NCBI GenBank assembly: GCA_001804805.1
Contig: MHBH01000014.1
Location: 1-37,885 of the forward strand
Source of the DNA: Lentisphaerae bacterium GWF2_49_21
GTDB taxonomy: Bacteria; Verrucomicrobiota; Lentisphaeria; Victivallales; GWF2-50-93
DNA: 37,885 nt
Reading direction: 5' to 3'
Shown here: one piece after another, positions 25,665-34,691 of the stretch
Layout of the letters: each line of letters opens with the position of its first letter
Position numbering within the stretch: position 1 is the first letter of the stretch
Program-made: the position numbers and the translations under genes
Notes under the pieces: model-generated
What the model saw: only the letters and a program-made list of their open reading frames with translations
Told to the model about the DNA's origin: nothing
The model's database searches: none

Positions 25665-26318
25665 TTACCCTTTTCTCGCCAGCATCACGAATGGGCCGGG
25701 ATAAAGACCGCGCTTCTGCTGCATGGGAACATCTATTGCTGCAATGATTTCCGCTCCCGCCTTTTCCGCGGCATTGACATATTCCTCTACGCTTCCATGA
25801 AATGCCGGGAATGGGAACTGAGAACCTTCTATATCTATCATTAAGCCGGGCCCCCAAGTTTTTTGTATATCCGGATGTATATCAGAAATTATAATGTGTC
25901 CTCCAGGCCTCAATACACGCACAAACTCCTTGAACGGCTGATTAAGATCCTCAACGTGTGCAAGAGTCAGCATGCACATAACTAGATCAAAGGATTCATC
26001 TTTAGCAGAAATGTTCGAAACATCCTCTTTCCTGAATGCAATAGAAAGTCCAAGTTCCTCAGATTTCCCGCGAGCCACTTCGAGCATCTTGGAACTCTGA
26101 TCGGTAGCCTCAACCCTTTTACCTTGCTTAGCCAGAAAGACAGCATACCGCCCCGTTCCAGTTCCTGCATCAAGAACATCTTTGAATTCAATCCGCCGCA
26201 ACAGTGATTTGACGACAATCTCTTCGACCGCCGTTATCTCGCTGGCAGTACAGGACGAGTGGGCTTTGTCATATGCATTACTTTGCGCGTCATAGGTCTT
26301 TTCAACTTGCTGTTTCAT
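25665..26318 (-). CDS. Class I SAM-dependent methyltransferase
   Basis: 217 residues. Motif I is VLDAGTGTGRYAVFLA, followed by VEATDQSSKMLEVARGK, FDLVMCMLTLAHVED and FVRVLRPGGHIIISDIHPD, a complete small-molecule-type methyltransferase core. AAGGAGG lies 4 nt before the ATG. It begins 9 bp after the stop of the kinase-WD40-CBM9 gene on the same strand, so it is probably co-transcribed with it. The C-terminal SVEEYVNAAEKAGAEIIAA is usual for the family. The substrate is unknown. Confidence 0.87.
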   Translation of the reverse strand: MKQQVEKTYDAQSNAYDKAHSSCTASEITAVEEIVVKSLLRRIEFKDVLDAGTGTGRYAVFLAKQGKRVEATDQSSKMLEVARGKSEELGLSIAFRKEDVSNISAKDESFDLVMCMLTLAHVEDLNQPFKEFVRVLRPGGHIIISDIHPDIQKTWGPGLMIDIEGSQFPFPAFHGSVEEYVNAAEKAGAEIIAAIDVPMQQKRGLYPGPFVMLARKG

Positions 26319-26327
26319 TTCGCCTCC

Positions 26328-29300
26328 TTATTCAAACACCATAAAATTGAAACGATGGGGATTGTGCCAGAAGCCCGATTCCTGCCCCCATGATATCTCC
26401 AGACGCTCCCCGTGGAAAGAAGTGCCTTCTGTCATTTTTGCCGAAAGATAACGGTTCCTGCGCAAATTAGCGTTGACAAGTCGACCGGAAAGAGCCTTAG
26501 CATCCGAAGAGTCGGTAAACTGAGAGAGAGGGATCCGGAATTCCATCGTATAATAATCGTTGCCCTTGTACGTGGCACATGCAAATTCATCCAAGACCTT
26601 GCCATGGGACATCTGGATAATCAAATCCTTTGAGATCTTATATCCTGAGATCTTGCTTTTTACATAGGAAAAGGCTTCGCCGTTCGACACATGCCAGTGA
26701 AGATATTCGGAGAGATTCCGTGTCATATCAAAGAACAGTTCTATGCCGTCATCCGCCCATGCTCCCGAATTTTCTCCTGCAGGGAGCTTGCAACGTAGTG
26801 CATCCATGCAAGGTTCCGGCACCTTAACTCCTACATGGAGAAACTTATCCGTATAGAAAAGATATGACTTGAGAGCCAGACTGCCAGCCTGCACTGGCTT
26901 CTCAACGTCCTCTCCATTGTTCAAACAATAAGGTCCTGGCAACGGAACCAGTTCACTGTAGATTGGTTCATCAAGCTTACCGTCAAATGTAATTGCCGCC
27001 TCAGACTTATGTGCAATTACATACAACGGCTTCGGTGGATTTCCCGGCCTGCCGCTATGCGCCCATTTCTCACCGTCAAGGAATTGATGCATATCTGCCT
27101 GGGGAATTGAATCCATTGCAATATTGTCGGAAAGAAACTGTTTCCAGATGTCTTCAATAGACTTGTCCTTCTTCTGCTCTGAAAGCCTAATCAGTTTCAG
27201 GTAATACCAGGCCCTGTCTTTCGTTTGTTCCGGCAAAAACTCCTTCATTTTAGAAATCAATGCCAGTATCGCAGTTGGATTTCCATCCTGGAACTTGTCG
27301 GTGTCCCACCATTTGAGTAGAATGTCAAGCAGGCGTTGCCAATCCGCTGCCGCTGAAATGTTATCCTTGTTAAGTCTGCAAAAGTTCAGGGCATTCAACA
27401 GCACCGTTGCGGGATCTTTTTCCCCTTCGGGCAGATCCACGAACACAGGTGCTACGACACCTGGCCACACGAGCTTGTCCCCGGCCCTGACAGTCCATAC
27501 CGCCACTGGAGTCAAGGAGAATGCTTGTGATAATTCGAGAATTGCTGGAACAGGTGAAGGAATGGAGATCCTCTGGACCTGTCCTGGCGCAATGTCTATG
27601 GCAGTCAAACCCGCCGGGAGTTCCCAGGGAAAACCCTCCCCGTTCATCTTCCAGCAAATCGACCCTTGCAATTTATCAGGGAAAGGATTCCTTATGGCAA
27701 ATTCCAATTCCGCAGGTTTCTTTCCCCCTTTCGCAGCCACGCGCAGGACAAGAGGCCTGAGAGATGAATCAAACGCCCAGAATGTCTGCAGGTCATCCTG
27801 ATGGCGATTCATTTCCTGTCCCTTCCATTTCAAGATATCCCAGAGGATGACAGCGTGATCCGAAGTACTCGTCGCAATCCGTCCAGTAGAAGGGCAAACG
27901 GCACCTGCCGGATCAAATCCAGTTCCCGGCAAGGCCAATGTCGCCATTTCCCTTCCTGTTGCAAGATCCCAGATTTTTGCGGTTCCGTCTGAAGTCCAGG
28001 AGAATCCCCTGCGGCCGTCATCAAAAAAAGAACCTGTGAAGACTCCCCGGAAATGGACTTTCATACTAATCAATTCCTGTCCATGGGCTATATCCCATAA
28101 CCTCAAATATCCATCCAGTCCTGATGAGAGAATACGTCGTCCATCAGGGGAAAACTCAATGCCGTTCAGACAGTTCCTGGAGCTTCCCATATCTCCAAGC
28201 TTTTTTCCAGTATAGGCATCGTAGATTGCTATCATTTTACCTACACCCGCAGTCGCCAGCATCTTCCCGTCAGGCGAAAAAGCAACAAGTCCGCCGCGTC
28301 CGCCAAGATAGCGTTCATCCGGCTCAAGACATAACTCCCTATCACCGGTCAGGGTGTTCCAGACAGTTACCATGGTAGAACTGTTGACAATGGCAATCCG
28401 TTTTCCATCCGGTGAAAACCTTAAGCTTTGTATCCGGCCAATAGTATTGATTGTAATCTTTTTCCCTCCTGTTTCAGCATCAAAGACAAAAGCCTCTCCG
28501 CTGGCAGTCCCGCTGGCGACATATCGGTCATCCGGAGAAAAGCATACGCTCTCAATCTGCGACATGTTTCCTTCAATAGTCCGTATCAATACACCGTCTT
28601 CGGTGCGCCATATCCTTAGCACAGTGTCCGTTCCAGCGGTCACAAAGAAGTGATCATCTCTGGAGAAACACATGTCCAGGATGAAACTGGAATTACCGGC
28701 AAGTTTCATAATCCCGATATCCTGCTCAATTCCCTGGAGACGCAGGGTGCGATCATCAGATGCCGTCAGGACATTTTGTCCATCCGGAGAAAAAACAGCC
28801 GAATTGACAGTACCCTCGTGTCCCCTGATTGTCCGCAGGGCACGACAGGTTTCAGTATCCCAGATAATTGCCGTCATGTCACCACCGGCAGTCATCATGC
28901 GGCTGCTATCTGGAGAAAAAGACACCGAAAGGACACTGCCGGAATGCCCCAAATGCCTGCCAATTATCTTCCTTTTACCTTCTGCTTGCATTGAGTCCAT
29001 GGCATTTTTCACAAAAGCTGCAGTGTCCGCATCCCATGCCTTCGCACGAATTGCAAAAATATTATTTGAAAACCCCATGAGCGTATATTTCCCGTCAGGC
29101 GAAAACGCCAATGATGAAAATCGCAATACCGCAGTATCGCCGTAATACTCTTTCCCCGTATAGGAATCCCAGAGATTCTCGACTCCCATTCCACCTCCGG
29201 CAATGAACTTTCCGTCAGCGGAAAATGCTGCAACCAATGTCATCTTCCTTTCATCGCTGATTCGCAACAACTCTCCTCCCGAACCGCTGTCCCATACAAT

Positions 29301-29390
29301 TACAAGACCGTTGCCAGCCGAGAGAAAGCGTTTACCATCAGGCGAGAATGAAACTGCCCTGCATGTTCCGGGATGCTTCAGCCTGAACAC
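26328..29390 (-). CDS. WD40-repeat and CBM9-like C-terminal part of a split kinase protein
   Basis: This 1020-codon frame is the direct in-frame continuation of the kinase frame ending at 29412, separated only by a TAG stop. Its GTG start at 29390 is probably not a real start. The first about 530 residues are WD40 repeats (many SFSPDGK..L..AGxD..xxxWD units), which form beta-propellers. A middle region of about 250 residues has no family I recognise. The last about 230 residues (from AHKSEAAITFDGKLDEPIY) resemble the CBM9/DOMON carbohydrate-binding fold, with WADDGIELFFDM and YYTMEFRIPLSQF. In the whole protein it would lie outside the membrane, after the kinase's transmembrane helix. Confidence 0.8.
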   Translation of the reverse strand: MFRLKHPGTCRAVSFSPDGKRFLSAGNGLVIVWDSGSGGELLRISDERKMTLVAAFSADGKFIAGGGMGVENLWDSYTGKEYYGDTAVLRFSSLAFSPDGKYTLMGFSNNIFAIRAKAWDADTAAFVKNAMDSMQAEGKRKIIGRHLGHSGSVLSVSFSPDSSRMMTAGGDMTAIIWDTETCRALRTIRGHEGTVNSAVFSPDGQNVLTASDDRTLRLQGIEQDIGIMKLAGNSSFILDMCFSRDDHFFVTAGTDTVLRIWRTEDGVLIRTIEGNMSQIESVCFSPDDRYVASGTASGEAFVFDAETGGKKITINTIGRIQSLRFSPDGKRIAIVNSSTMVTVWNTLTGDRELCLEPDERYLGGRGGLVAFSPDGKMLATAGVGKMIAIYDAYTGKKLGDMGSSRNCLNGIEFSPDGRRILSSGLDGYLRLWDIAHGQELISMKVHFRGVFTGSFFDDGRRGFSWTSDGTAKIWDLATGREMATLALPGTGFDPAGAVCPSTGRIATSTSDHAVILWDILKWKGQEMNRHQDDLQTFWAFDSSLRPLVLRVAAKGGKKPAELEFAIRNPFPDKLQGSICWKMNGEGFPWELPAGLTAIDIAPGQVQRISIPSPVPAILELSQAFSLTPVAVWTVRAGDKLVWPGVVAPVFVDLPEGEKDPATVLLNALNFCRLNKDNISAAADWQRLLDILLKWWDTDKFQDGNPTAILALISKMKEFLPEQTKDRAWYYLKLIRLSEQKKDKSIEDIWKQFLSDNIAMDSIPQADMHQFLDGEKWAHSGRPGNPPKPLYVIAHKSEAAITFDGKLDEPIYSELVPLPGPYCLNNGEDVEKPVQAGSLALKSYLFYTDKFLHVGVKVPEPCMDALRCKLPAGENSGAWADDGIELFFDMTRNLSEYLHWHVSNGEAFSYVKSKISGYKISKDLIIQMSHGKVLDEFACATYKGNDYYTMEFRIPLSQFTDSSDAKALSGRLVNANLRRNRYLSAKMTEGTSFHGERLEISWGQESGFWHNPHRFNFMVFE

Positions 29391-29411
29391 AGCTTGCCCG
29401 CCCGAACTATC

Positions 29412-29414
29412 CTA
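29412..29414 (-). other. In-frame amber codon replacing the Trp of a WD motif
   Basis: Reading through the TAG gives GAITM-stop-DSSGGQAVFRL, where WD40 repeats expect I-x-x-W-D. TGG to TAG is a single transition. Both flanking frames are in the same phase and the WD40 pattern continues without a gap. It is therefore a nonsense mutation, a sequencing error or a readthrough codon within one gene spanning 26328-31211. Confidence 0.85.
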
Positions 29415-31211
29415 CATGGTAATGGCACCGGACTGTTCGGCTGTCAGAAAACGTCCGTCCCGGGAAACAGCTACCGCATCAACTGGACTGTCAAGTTCAA
29501 TCTTCAATGATTCCTTGCCGGTGGCTGAGTCCCAGATTCGGACTGTCTTATCACTGCTGCTAGAAAGTATCCTCTTCCCATCTGGGAAAAAAGCTGCGCT
29601 TGTTACTGCCGCCTGGTGTCCGGTCATTACGACAACCTTGGGATTGCAGAGCCGTTTCATACGCCCCCATTCCCAGTTGCGGAAATACGGTTGGCAGCTT
29701 TCGATCATCTCCCGTGCCGAAGACAGATTCTCCTCCTGAACCTTCATCTGGATGGCGCCAATCCGGGCAACATAGGACTCATATTCATCCTCCGTCTGAA
29801 GTTTCTCGGCTTTCACTCTTTGAAGCTCTTCAGCAGTCTTTGCCTTCAATGCCGAATTTCTGGCAATCTCCGCGGCATCGCGCTGATTCTGCGCCTCCTC
29901 TTTGGCTTCGACAGCATTCCTTTCAGCGGTGAGCGCCTGATTCCTCTGAGCAAGTGCAACCACCAGCCCAATAGCCACCGCCAGGAATACGCTCGCTGCT
30001 GCTGCAACGAATCCCTTATGCCGCCCGGCAAACAGCCACAACTGCCTGAACAGTCCAGCCCCCTCTGCGGAGGTCGCAAATCCACCCTGGTATGCTTCAA
30101 TATCCTTCTGGAGATCCTTGACACTCTGGTAACGGTCGTTCTTATCTGGAGACAATGCTTTCATCGCAACTGATGAAAGCGCGGCCGGGACATGTCCTCC
30201 CGGAAGATGCCGAAGCTTAAGCTTGTGACTGTGCTCAAATAATGTTGGCGTTTCTATCCTTCCCTGGACAACCTTCATGAGAATATCGTTGACGTTATCT
30301 CCGCCCACCGGAGGAGACAATGTCAATATGTCGTAGAGAATTGCTCCGAGAGCGTAAATGTCCGACCGATGGTCTATTTCCGACACTTTGCCATAGGCCT
30401 GTTCGGGAGGCATGTAGACAGGCGTACCCATGGCTTTTCCCTCCATGGTCATCGCTCCCTCAACGGAAGCAGTACCATCCGATCTTGATGATTCTACTAT
30501 GGTCCTTGAGCCCGTAGCATCTTCTGACACATCATCCTTCTCCTTCCGCCCTATAACTTTTCCAAGCCCCCAGTCCATCACCAGCACTTCTCCGAATTCC
30601 CCAATCATTATGTTAGCCGGCTTCAAGTCGCGGTGAACTACGCCCTTTGTATGTGAAAACGCCATGGCATCGCAAATCTTGAGGAATATGGTGAGCAGGC
30701 TGTTCAGAGGATACTTTGAAATGATGTCTGGAACTCCGTTCCTGATGCCGTCGATTATGGAATCGAGTGTCACTCCCTTGACGAATTTCATCGTGTAGAA
30801 GACATTGCCCGAAGCATCCACTCCAAGCTCATGTACAGGCACGATGCCCGGATGCTCCATCTGCCCGGTGATCTGCGCCTCCTCGATCAGGCGTATGATC
30901 TGATTGTCCGTGGAACGCTTCGGATCAAGGAGCACCTTCATCGCCACAGTCCGGCGTATGTTCAGGTCCTTCGCCTGCAGGATTGCCCCCATCCCTCCCT
31001 GGTTGACTTTTCTCCCAATGTCATATTTCCTGCCGGCCTGGTCGACAAGCACGGAAGACGCCACGGAGGAGGATTTGCCTTTCTCGTCAAGTGCAACCCC
31101 TCCTTCGATCCCGCACTTCTCCATGAACTGCGTGATCGTCATTCCGTCACGCTTAATGTCCATCGCAAGCGTTTTTTTCAGTTCGGATACTTTGTCTTTT
31201 TCCTCTCCCAT
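29412..31211 (-). CDS. Hanks-type Ser/Thr protein kinase with WD40 repeats (N-terminal part of split gene)
   Basis: 599 residues before the amber. The kinase domain lies at about 62-355: glycine loop VNQGGMGA (69-76), Lys92 in VAMKVLL, catalytic Asp195 in HRDLKPANIM, DWG instead of DFG (D213) and GTPVYMPPEQAYG. DWG is common in PVC-type kinases of this class. One transmembrane helix follows at about 400-421, then a charged coiled coil (422-475), a linker ending NWEWGRMKRLC and the first WD40 units (from 527). The product phosphorylates proteins in the cytoplasm, with a periplasmic sensor tail. AGGGGA precedes the ATG closely. The rest of the protein is in the next frame downstream. Confidence 0.9.
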   Translation of the reverse strand: MGEEKDKVSELKKTLAMDIKRDGMTITQFMEKCGIEGGVALDEKGKSSSVASSVLVDQAGRKYDIGRKVNQGGMGAILQAKDLNIRRTVAMKVLLDPKRSTDNQIIRLIEEAQITGQMEHPGIVPVHELGVDASGNVFYTMKFVKGVTLDSIIDGIRNGVPDIISKYPLNSLLTIFLKICDAMAFSHTKGVVHRDLKPANIMIGEFGEVLVMDWGLGKVIGRKEKDDVSEDATGSRTIVESSRSDGTASVEGAMTMEGKAMGTPVYMPPEQAYGKVSEIDHRSDIYALGAILYDILTLSPPVGGDNVNDILMKVVQGRIETPTLFEHSHKLKLRHLPGGHVPAALSSVAMKALSPDKNDRYQSVKDLQKDIEAYQGGFATSAEGAGLFRQLWLFAGRHKGFVAAAASVFLAVAIGLVVALAQRNQALTAERNAVEAKEEAQNQRDAAEIARNSALKAKTAEELQRVKAEKLQTEDEYESYVARIGAIQMKVQEENLSSAREMIESCQPYFRNWEWGRMKRLCNPKVVVMTGHQAAVTSAAFFPDGKRILSSSSDKTVRIWDSATGKESLKIELDSPVDAVAVSRDGRFLTAEQSGAITM

Positions 31212-31325
31212 GATCCCCTATGTTTTTGAAAATCCGCTATCCTCTCAGATATCCTTAAATCCTCTACCTTAGAAAATTACCACCAGCCTCCAGCGTTTTC
31301 CTTCCAACATGTACAGTTTTCTTCC

Positions 31326-31583
31326 CTACCATCCTTCATCTTCGTATTCAGTGGCTTCCGAACCGACTTCGACCTGGACCGCATCGATCCATAACGTGCC
31401 CACGTCTCCGATCGGATAGAATCTAACCAGCAACCGATCATTTACATCCTTCATAGTCCAGCTGAGCTGGTATTTCTTCCATTCGGCAGAAAGACGGAAT
31501 TCCTCCTTTGCCATTTCACGGTCTATGGTCGTCTTGGCACTTACCGTCGTGTTTTCCTGCGCTTGCAAAATCCCAACCAACAT
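31326..31583 (-). pseudogene. C-terminal remnant of a carbohydrate-binding-type beta-sandwich protein
   Basis: The 85-codon frame (ATG 31583; GTG 31598 also in frame) encodes EEFRLSAEWKKYQLSWTM and RFYPIGDVGTLWIDAVQVEVGSEATEYE. This is the closing part of CenC/CBM4-9-like jelly-roll modules, which normally end with a W-D-x-V-Q-E-G signature. The upstream strands that should start the module are missing and stops lie just upstream. A real short secreted protein is possible, since MLVGILQAQ looks weakly like a signal peptide, but a truncated gene is more likely. It is on the same strand as the kinase gene and upstream of it. Confidence 0.5.
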
Positions 31584-31663
31584 GAATACTGCATGCACTC
31601 ATATAAGAACTCTCAAAAAGTCCTGAAGCCGGTATCAAAAAAGATAAGATCTGGGGATTTTTA

Positions 31664-31712
31664 GTAAATATTCACTGTATCCGCCGCAGCGGATACTTCA
31701 GTGAATATTTAC
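31664..31712. repeat. Dispersed palindrome, copy 3
   Basis: The arms contain GTAAATATTCACT and GTATCCGC with their complements. The right arm has an extra TTC (31697-31699). It begins one base after the TAG stop of the DUF1854 gene on the minus strand. The outer 12 bp of each arm are identical to those of copies 1 and 2. Confidence 0.85.
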
Positions 31713-32222
31713 CTACATCGTTATGCCTTCGATGATGGCTCTGGCGCCTTCGGGCAGTTTTTCCAGATTGCTGATCTTATACCGGTTCTTCTCGATGTCG
31801 GTCAATATGATCACCCCGGCGTTGTTTACGGACATGTTTTCCCTTGGATTGAAGAGATACATGATTTTCTTTCCGCGGTCAGTGGTAATCTCCCATTCAT
31901 CGAATCCGTGCCCGCGTATGACCTGTTTTGTCTTCAGTTTGCTGATATCGAGGATCTCCGGGACAAAATAGCGTTCGTCCATCGCCCGGCGGACAAGCTG
32001 CTTCTGAACCTCGTCGAATCCTTCCAGGCCGGTCATGATCCCAATCTCTTCGATTTCCTGGTCTATCTCCTTGATGACAGATATGAACTGTTCCGGCAAA
32101 GTCAAAGGGAAAAGTGTGATGCAATGCAGATGCTCATGGACTGTCCCGTCCTTGAGCTTGCAGTTCAGAACGCCTGTCGCGCTCTTCTCAAACTTGATGT
32201 CGTCTTTTGTCAAAATCTTCAT
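31713..32222 (-). CDS. DUF1854 family protein, partner of the adjacent ABC exporter
   Basis: 169 residues. The pattern TLFPLTLPEQFISVI, LVRRAMDERYFVPEI and WEITTDRGKKIMYLFNPREN matches, from memory, DUF1854 proteins. These occur beside ABC exporters and are annotated cyanophycin metabolism-associated in some genomes. AAGGGATG precedes the ATG and overlaps the end of the ABC transporter gene, 10 bp upstream, so the two are co-translated. No membrane segment is visible. The biochemical role of the family is not known to me. No cyanophycin synthetase lies in this window. Confidence 0.75.
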   Translation of the reverse strand: MKILTKDDIKFEKSATGVLNCKLKDGTVHEHLHCITLFPLTLPEQFISVIKEIDQEIEEIGIMTGLEGFDEVQKQLVRRAMDERYFVPEILDISKLKTKQVIRGHGFDEWEITTDRGKKIMYLFNPRENMSVNNAGVIILTDIEKNRYKISNLEKLPEGARAIIEGITM

Positions 32223-32232
32223 CAGTCATCCC

Positions 32233-34578
32233 TTAAATTTGTTCCGGTATACTGCCTTCTCCATTATCCTGTCCGCCTTTGTCCCCGAAATTTTTAGGCT
32301 TCTTGCCGTTACCATTGCCTTCCACCTGGGGGGTCTCAAAAGCCATGATCTGAGCAAGTTCGCTCTGGATCTGCACGAGCTCGTAGAAAATGCCTTTTTT
32401 CGCCAGCAGTTCCTGATGCGTGCCTATCTCTCCGATCTCACCGTTCTTCAAGACCACAAGCCGGTCGCATTTGCGCAGGGTGGAAAGACGGTGTGCAATG
32501 GCGATGGTTGTGCGTCCCTTGGTAAGCCGTTCAAGCGCCTCCTGTATCTTCTTTTCAGTCTGTGTGTCAACAGAAGATGTCGCCTCATCGAGGATCAGGA
32601 TCTTCGGGTCACGTAGTATCGCCCTGGCAATGGAGATCCTCTGCTTTTCACCGCCGGAAAGACTGTTCCCTCGTTCGCCGACCTCAGTGTCGTATCCATC
32701 CGGCTTCTTCAGTATGAATTCATGTGCATTGGCCGCAATTGATGCCTTGATCACTTCTTCCCTGGTGGCTCCTGGTTTTGTATAGCAGATGTTTTCGTAG
32801 ATGGTTCCGTTGAAAAGGAAGGTATCCTGGAGGACGATCCCAATATTCTTGCGCAAGTCATTCTGCTTGATCTTGCGCAGGTCCACCCCGTCCAGCAATA
32901 TCTCTCCGCCGGTAGTGTCATAGAGGCGGCAGATCACGTTGATCATCGTGCTTTTGCCTGCACCGCTCTTGCCGACCAGCCCGATCATCTCGTGCTCGTG
33001 GATGGTCAGTGAGACATTCTTGAGAACAGGCTTAAACTTGTCATATCCGAAAGTGACGTTCCGGAACTCGATTTCACCCCTCAGGTTGGGAAGACCGACA
33101 GCATCCGGAGACTCCTTGATCATAGGTTCGGTGTCAAGCACGTCAAAAACTCGTTCAGAGGCGCTCAAGGCGTTGGTGATGAGATCGAGCATGCGGGTCA
33201 GCATGAACACAGGACGGTAGAACATCATCAGGTATCCGGAATAAGCGAGCACCGAGCCGAGACTCATCTTGCCGGCGAAGAGGAGATGTCCGCCAACATA
33301 CCATACTATGACCATGCCCGACATTAACAAGAGATGGAACACTGGATGGAAGATGCTCCAGCGTTTAACAAGTTCGATTCCGGCGTCACGGTATCTCAGG
33401 CTGTATTTCTGGAACTTGTCGGTCTCCATCTGTTCCTGTCCGAACGCCTTGACGACGCGGATCCCTGACAAGGAGTCGGCAACAATCGCACTGAGCTTCG
33501 ATCGGCGGTGGAAGAAACGGTGGAAGAATATCCAGAACTTAGGTATTACCATCTTGACAAAAAGGACGATGCAGAAGATCGGAATCAGCACGAACAATGT
33601 CAGCTGCCAGCTCAGAAAGAAGAGGAATATCCCTATCCCGATGAACATCAATATCGATTCGATGGTGATTGGAACGAAATCCACGAGCAGACGTTGCATC
33701 TCCGAGGTGTCCTGGTTGACCCGCGCCAGCAGGGCCCCGGTCTGGTGTTTGTCGAAGAATCCAAGCGACAACTCCTGTAGTTTCTCGTAGACTCTCTGGC
33801 GGACGTCGGCAACAGTCTTGAAGCCGAGAGTTCCGGACAGCCGTTCCTGTATTCCACCGAGGAAGAGCTGCATGGCATATGCTGCAAAAAGCACGATGCA
33901 GGTGATCCCCAGCCATTCCATGTTTGTATATACGCCGGCAGCATCCGGCTTGAAGATGACATCGACGAATATCTTGTTCATGTACGGCGGAATAAGACCG
34001 CATACTGTGCCGGCCAACATCGTCAGAAGTATCAATACCAGCGTGCCCTTGTAGACCCTTGCAAACTGCGAAATCCGCAGAAGAGTTCCCTTGCGGTCGG
34101 TGCATCTTGGACACTTGTTGAGCTCCTCGGGTATGGGCTTCTTGCATGAAACGCAGATTTTCCCGGACAGGGTTGACTTGTCCAAAATCGGTTCGTTGTT
34201 GATAAGCCGCGAAATGTCTTCAGCTGCATGTGCAAAGAAAGGATTTAGAACCTGGGAGAATGAAATTATCTTGAACGGAGATCCTACCTTGGGTTCGACG
34301 AGAAGCGACATTATCCCGACAAGAGGGGAAATCCTGGCTTTCTTAAGCGAGATCAGGGAAATGTCATGGCAGGGAGCACTATCTCCTTTCTCGCCGATGC
34401 AATAGACAAGGACGGTCTTGTTTGTGACGACAAGCCATTCGACGCCATAATGCCGGTGTCCCGTAATGTCCGAGGACAAGGATAATTTTACTTCCTCGCC
34501 GGGATGATCCTTCTGGAGGATCTCCCGTACCCTGTCCGGTATTACGCTGTAAATGTCTGAAGTCTGAATATTTGTCAT
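32233..34578 (-). CDS. ABC transporter, fused permease/ATPase, with N-terminal extension and zinc ribbon
   Basis: 781 residues from ATG 34578 (ATG 34617 is in frame). An N-terminal domain of about 140 residues and a zinc ribbon (C-x2-C, x10, C-x2-C, near 142-159) precede a six-helix exporter domain (about 175-480). The ATPase has Walker A GLVGKSGAGKST, LSGGEKQRISIARA, ILDEATSSVD and the switch His in IAIAHRLST. This is a half-transporter of the MsbA/LapB-like type that dimerises. The N-terminal PH-like and zinc-ribbon part is unusual and matches exporters found with DUF1854 proteins. The substrate is unknown. The C-terminus is a Gly/Asn-rich tail. Confidence 0.88.
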   Translation of the reverse strand: MTNIQTSDIYSVIPDRVREILQKDHPGEEVKLSLSSDITGHRHYGVEWLVVTNKTVLVYCIGEKGDSAPCHDISLISLKKARISPLVGIMSLLVEPKVGSPFKIISFSQVLNPFFAHAAEDISRLINNEPILDKSTLSGKICVSCKKPIPEELNKCPRCTDRKGTLLRISQFARVYKGTLVLILLTMLAGTVCGLIPPYMNKIFVDVIFKPDAAGVYTNMEWLGITCIVLFAAYAMQLFLGGIQERLSGTLGFKTVADVRQRVYEKLQELSLGFFDKHQTGALLARVNQDTSEMQRLLVDFVPITIESILMFIGIGIFLFFLSWQLTLFVLIPIFCIVLFVKMVIPKFWIFFHRFFHRRSKLSAIVADSLSGIRVVKAFGQEQMETDKFQKYSLRYRDAGIELVKRWSIFHPVFHLLLMSGMVIVWYVGGHLLFAGKMSLGSVLAYSGYLMMFYRPVFMLTRMLDLITNALSASERVFDVLDTEPMIKESPDAVGLPNLRGEIEFRNVTFGYDKFKPVLKNVSLTIHEHEMIGLVGKSGAGKSTMINVICRLYDTTGGEILLDGVDLRKIKQNDLRKNIGIVLQDTFLFNGTIYENICYTKPGATREEVIKASIAANAHEFILKKPDGYDTEVGERGNSLSGGEKQRISIARAILRDPKILILDEATSSVDTQTEKKIQEALERLTKGRTTIAIAHRLSTLRKCDRLVVLKNGEIGEIGTHQELLAKKGIFYELVQIQSELAQIMAFETPQVEGNGNGKKPKNFGDKGGQDNGEGSIPEQI

Positions 34579-34691
34579 ATCAAATCCGGATAAAGAAAAA
34601 CTCTCCAATGAGAACATCCGACAGGAGTTGTGATTTTCTTAATGACAGGAAGATAGTACGGAGAACGGAAAGAATCAAGCTCAACCATTTC

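Noticed and set aside
29412-29414. Pyrrolysine or other recoding at the TAG
   Set aside because: WD40 repeats need Trp at this place and a single TGG-to-TAG change suffices. No other gene in the window shows internal TAG codons.
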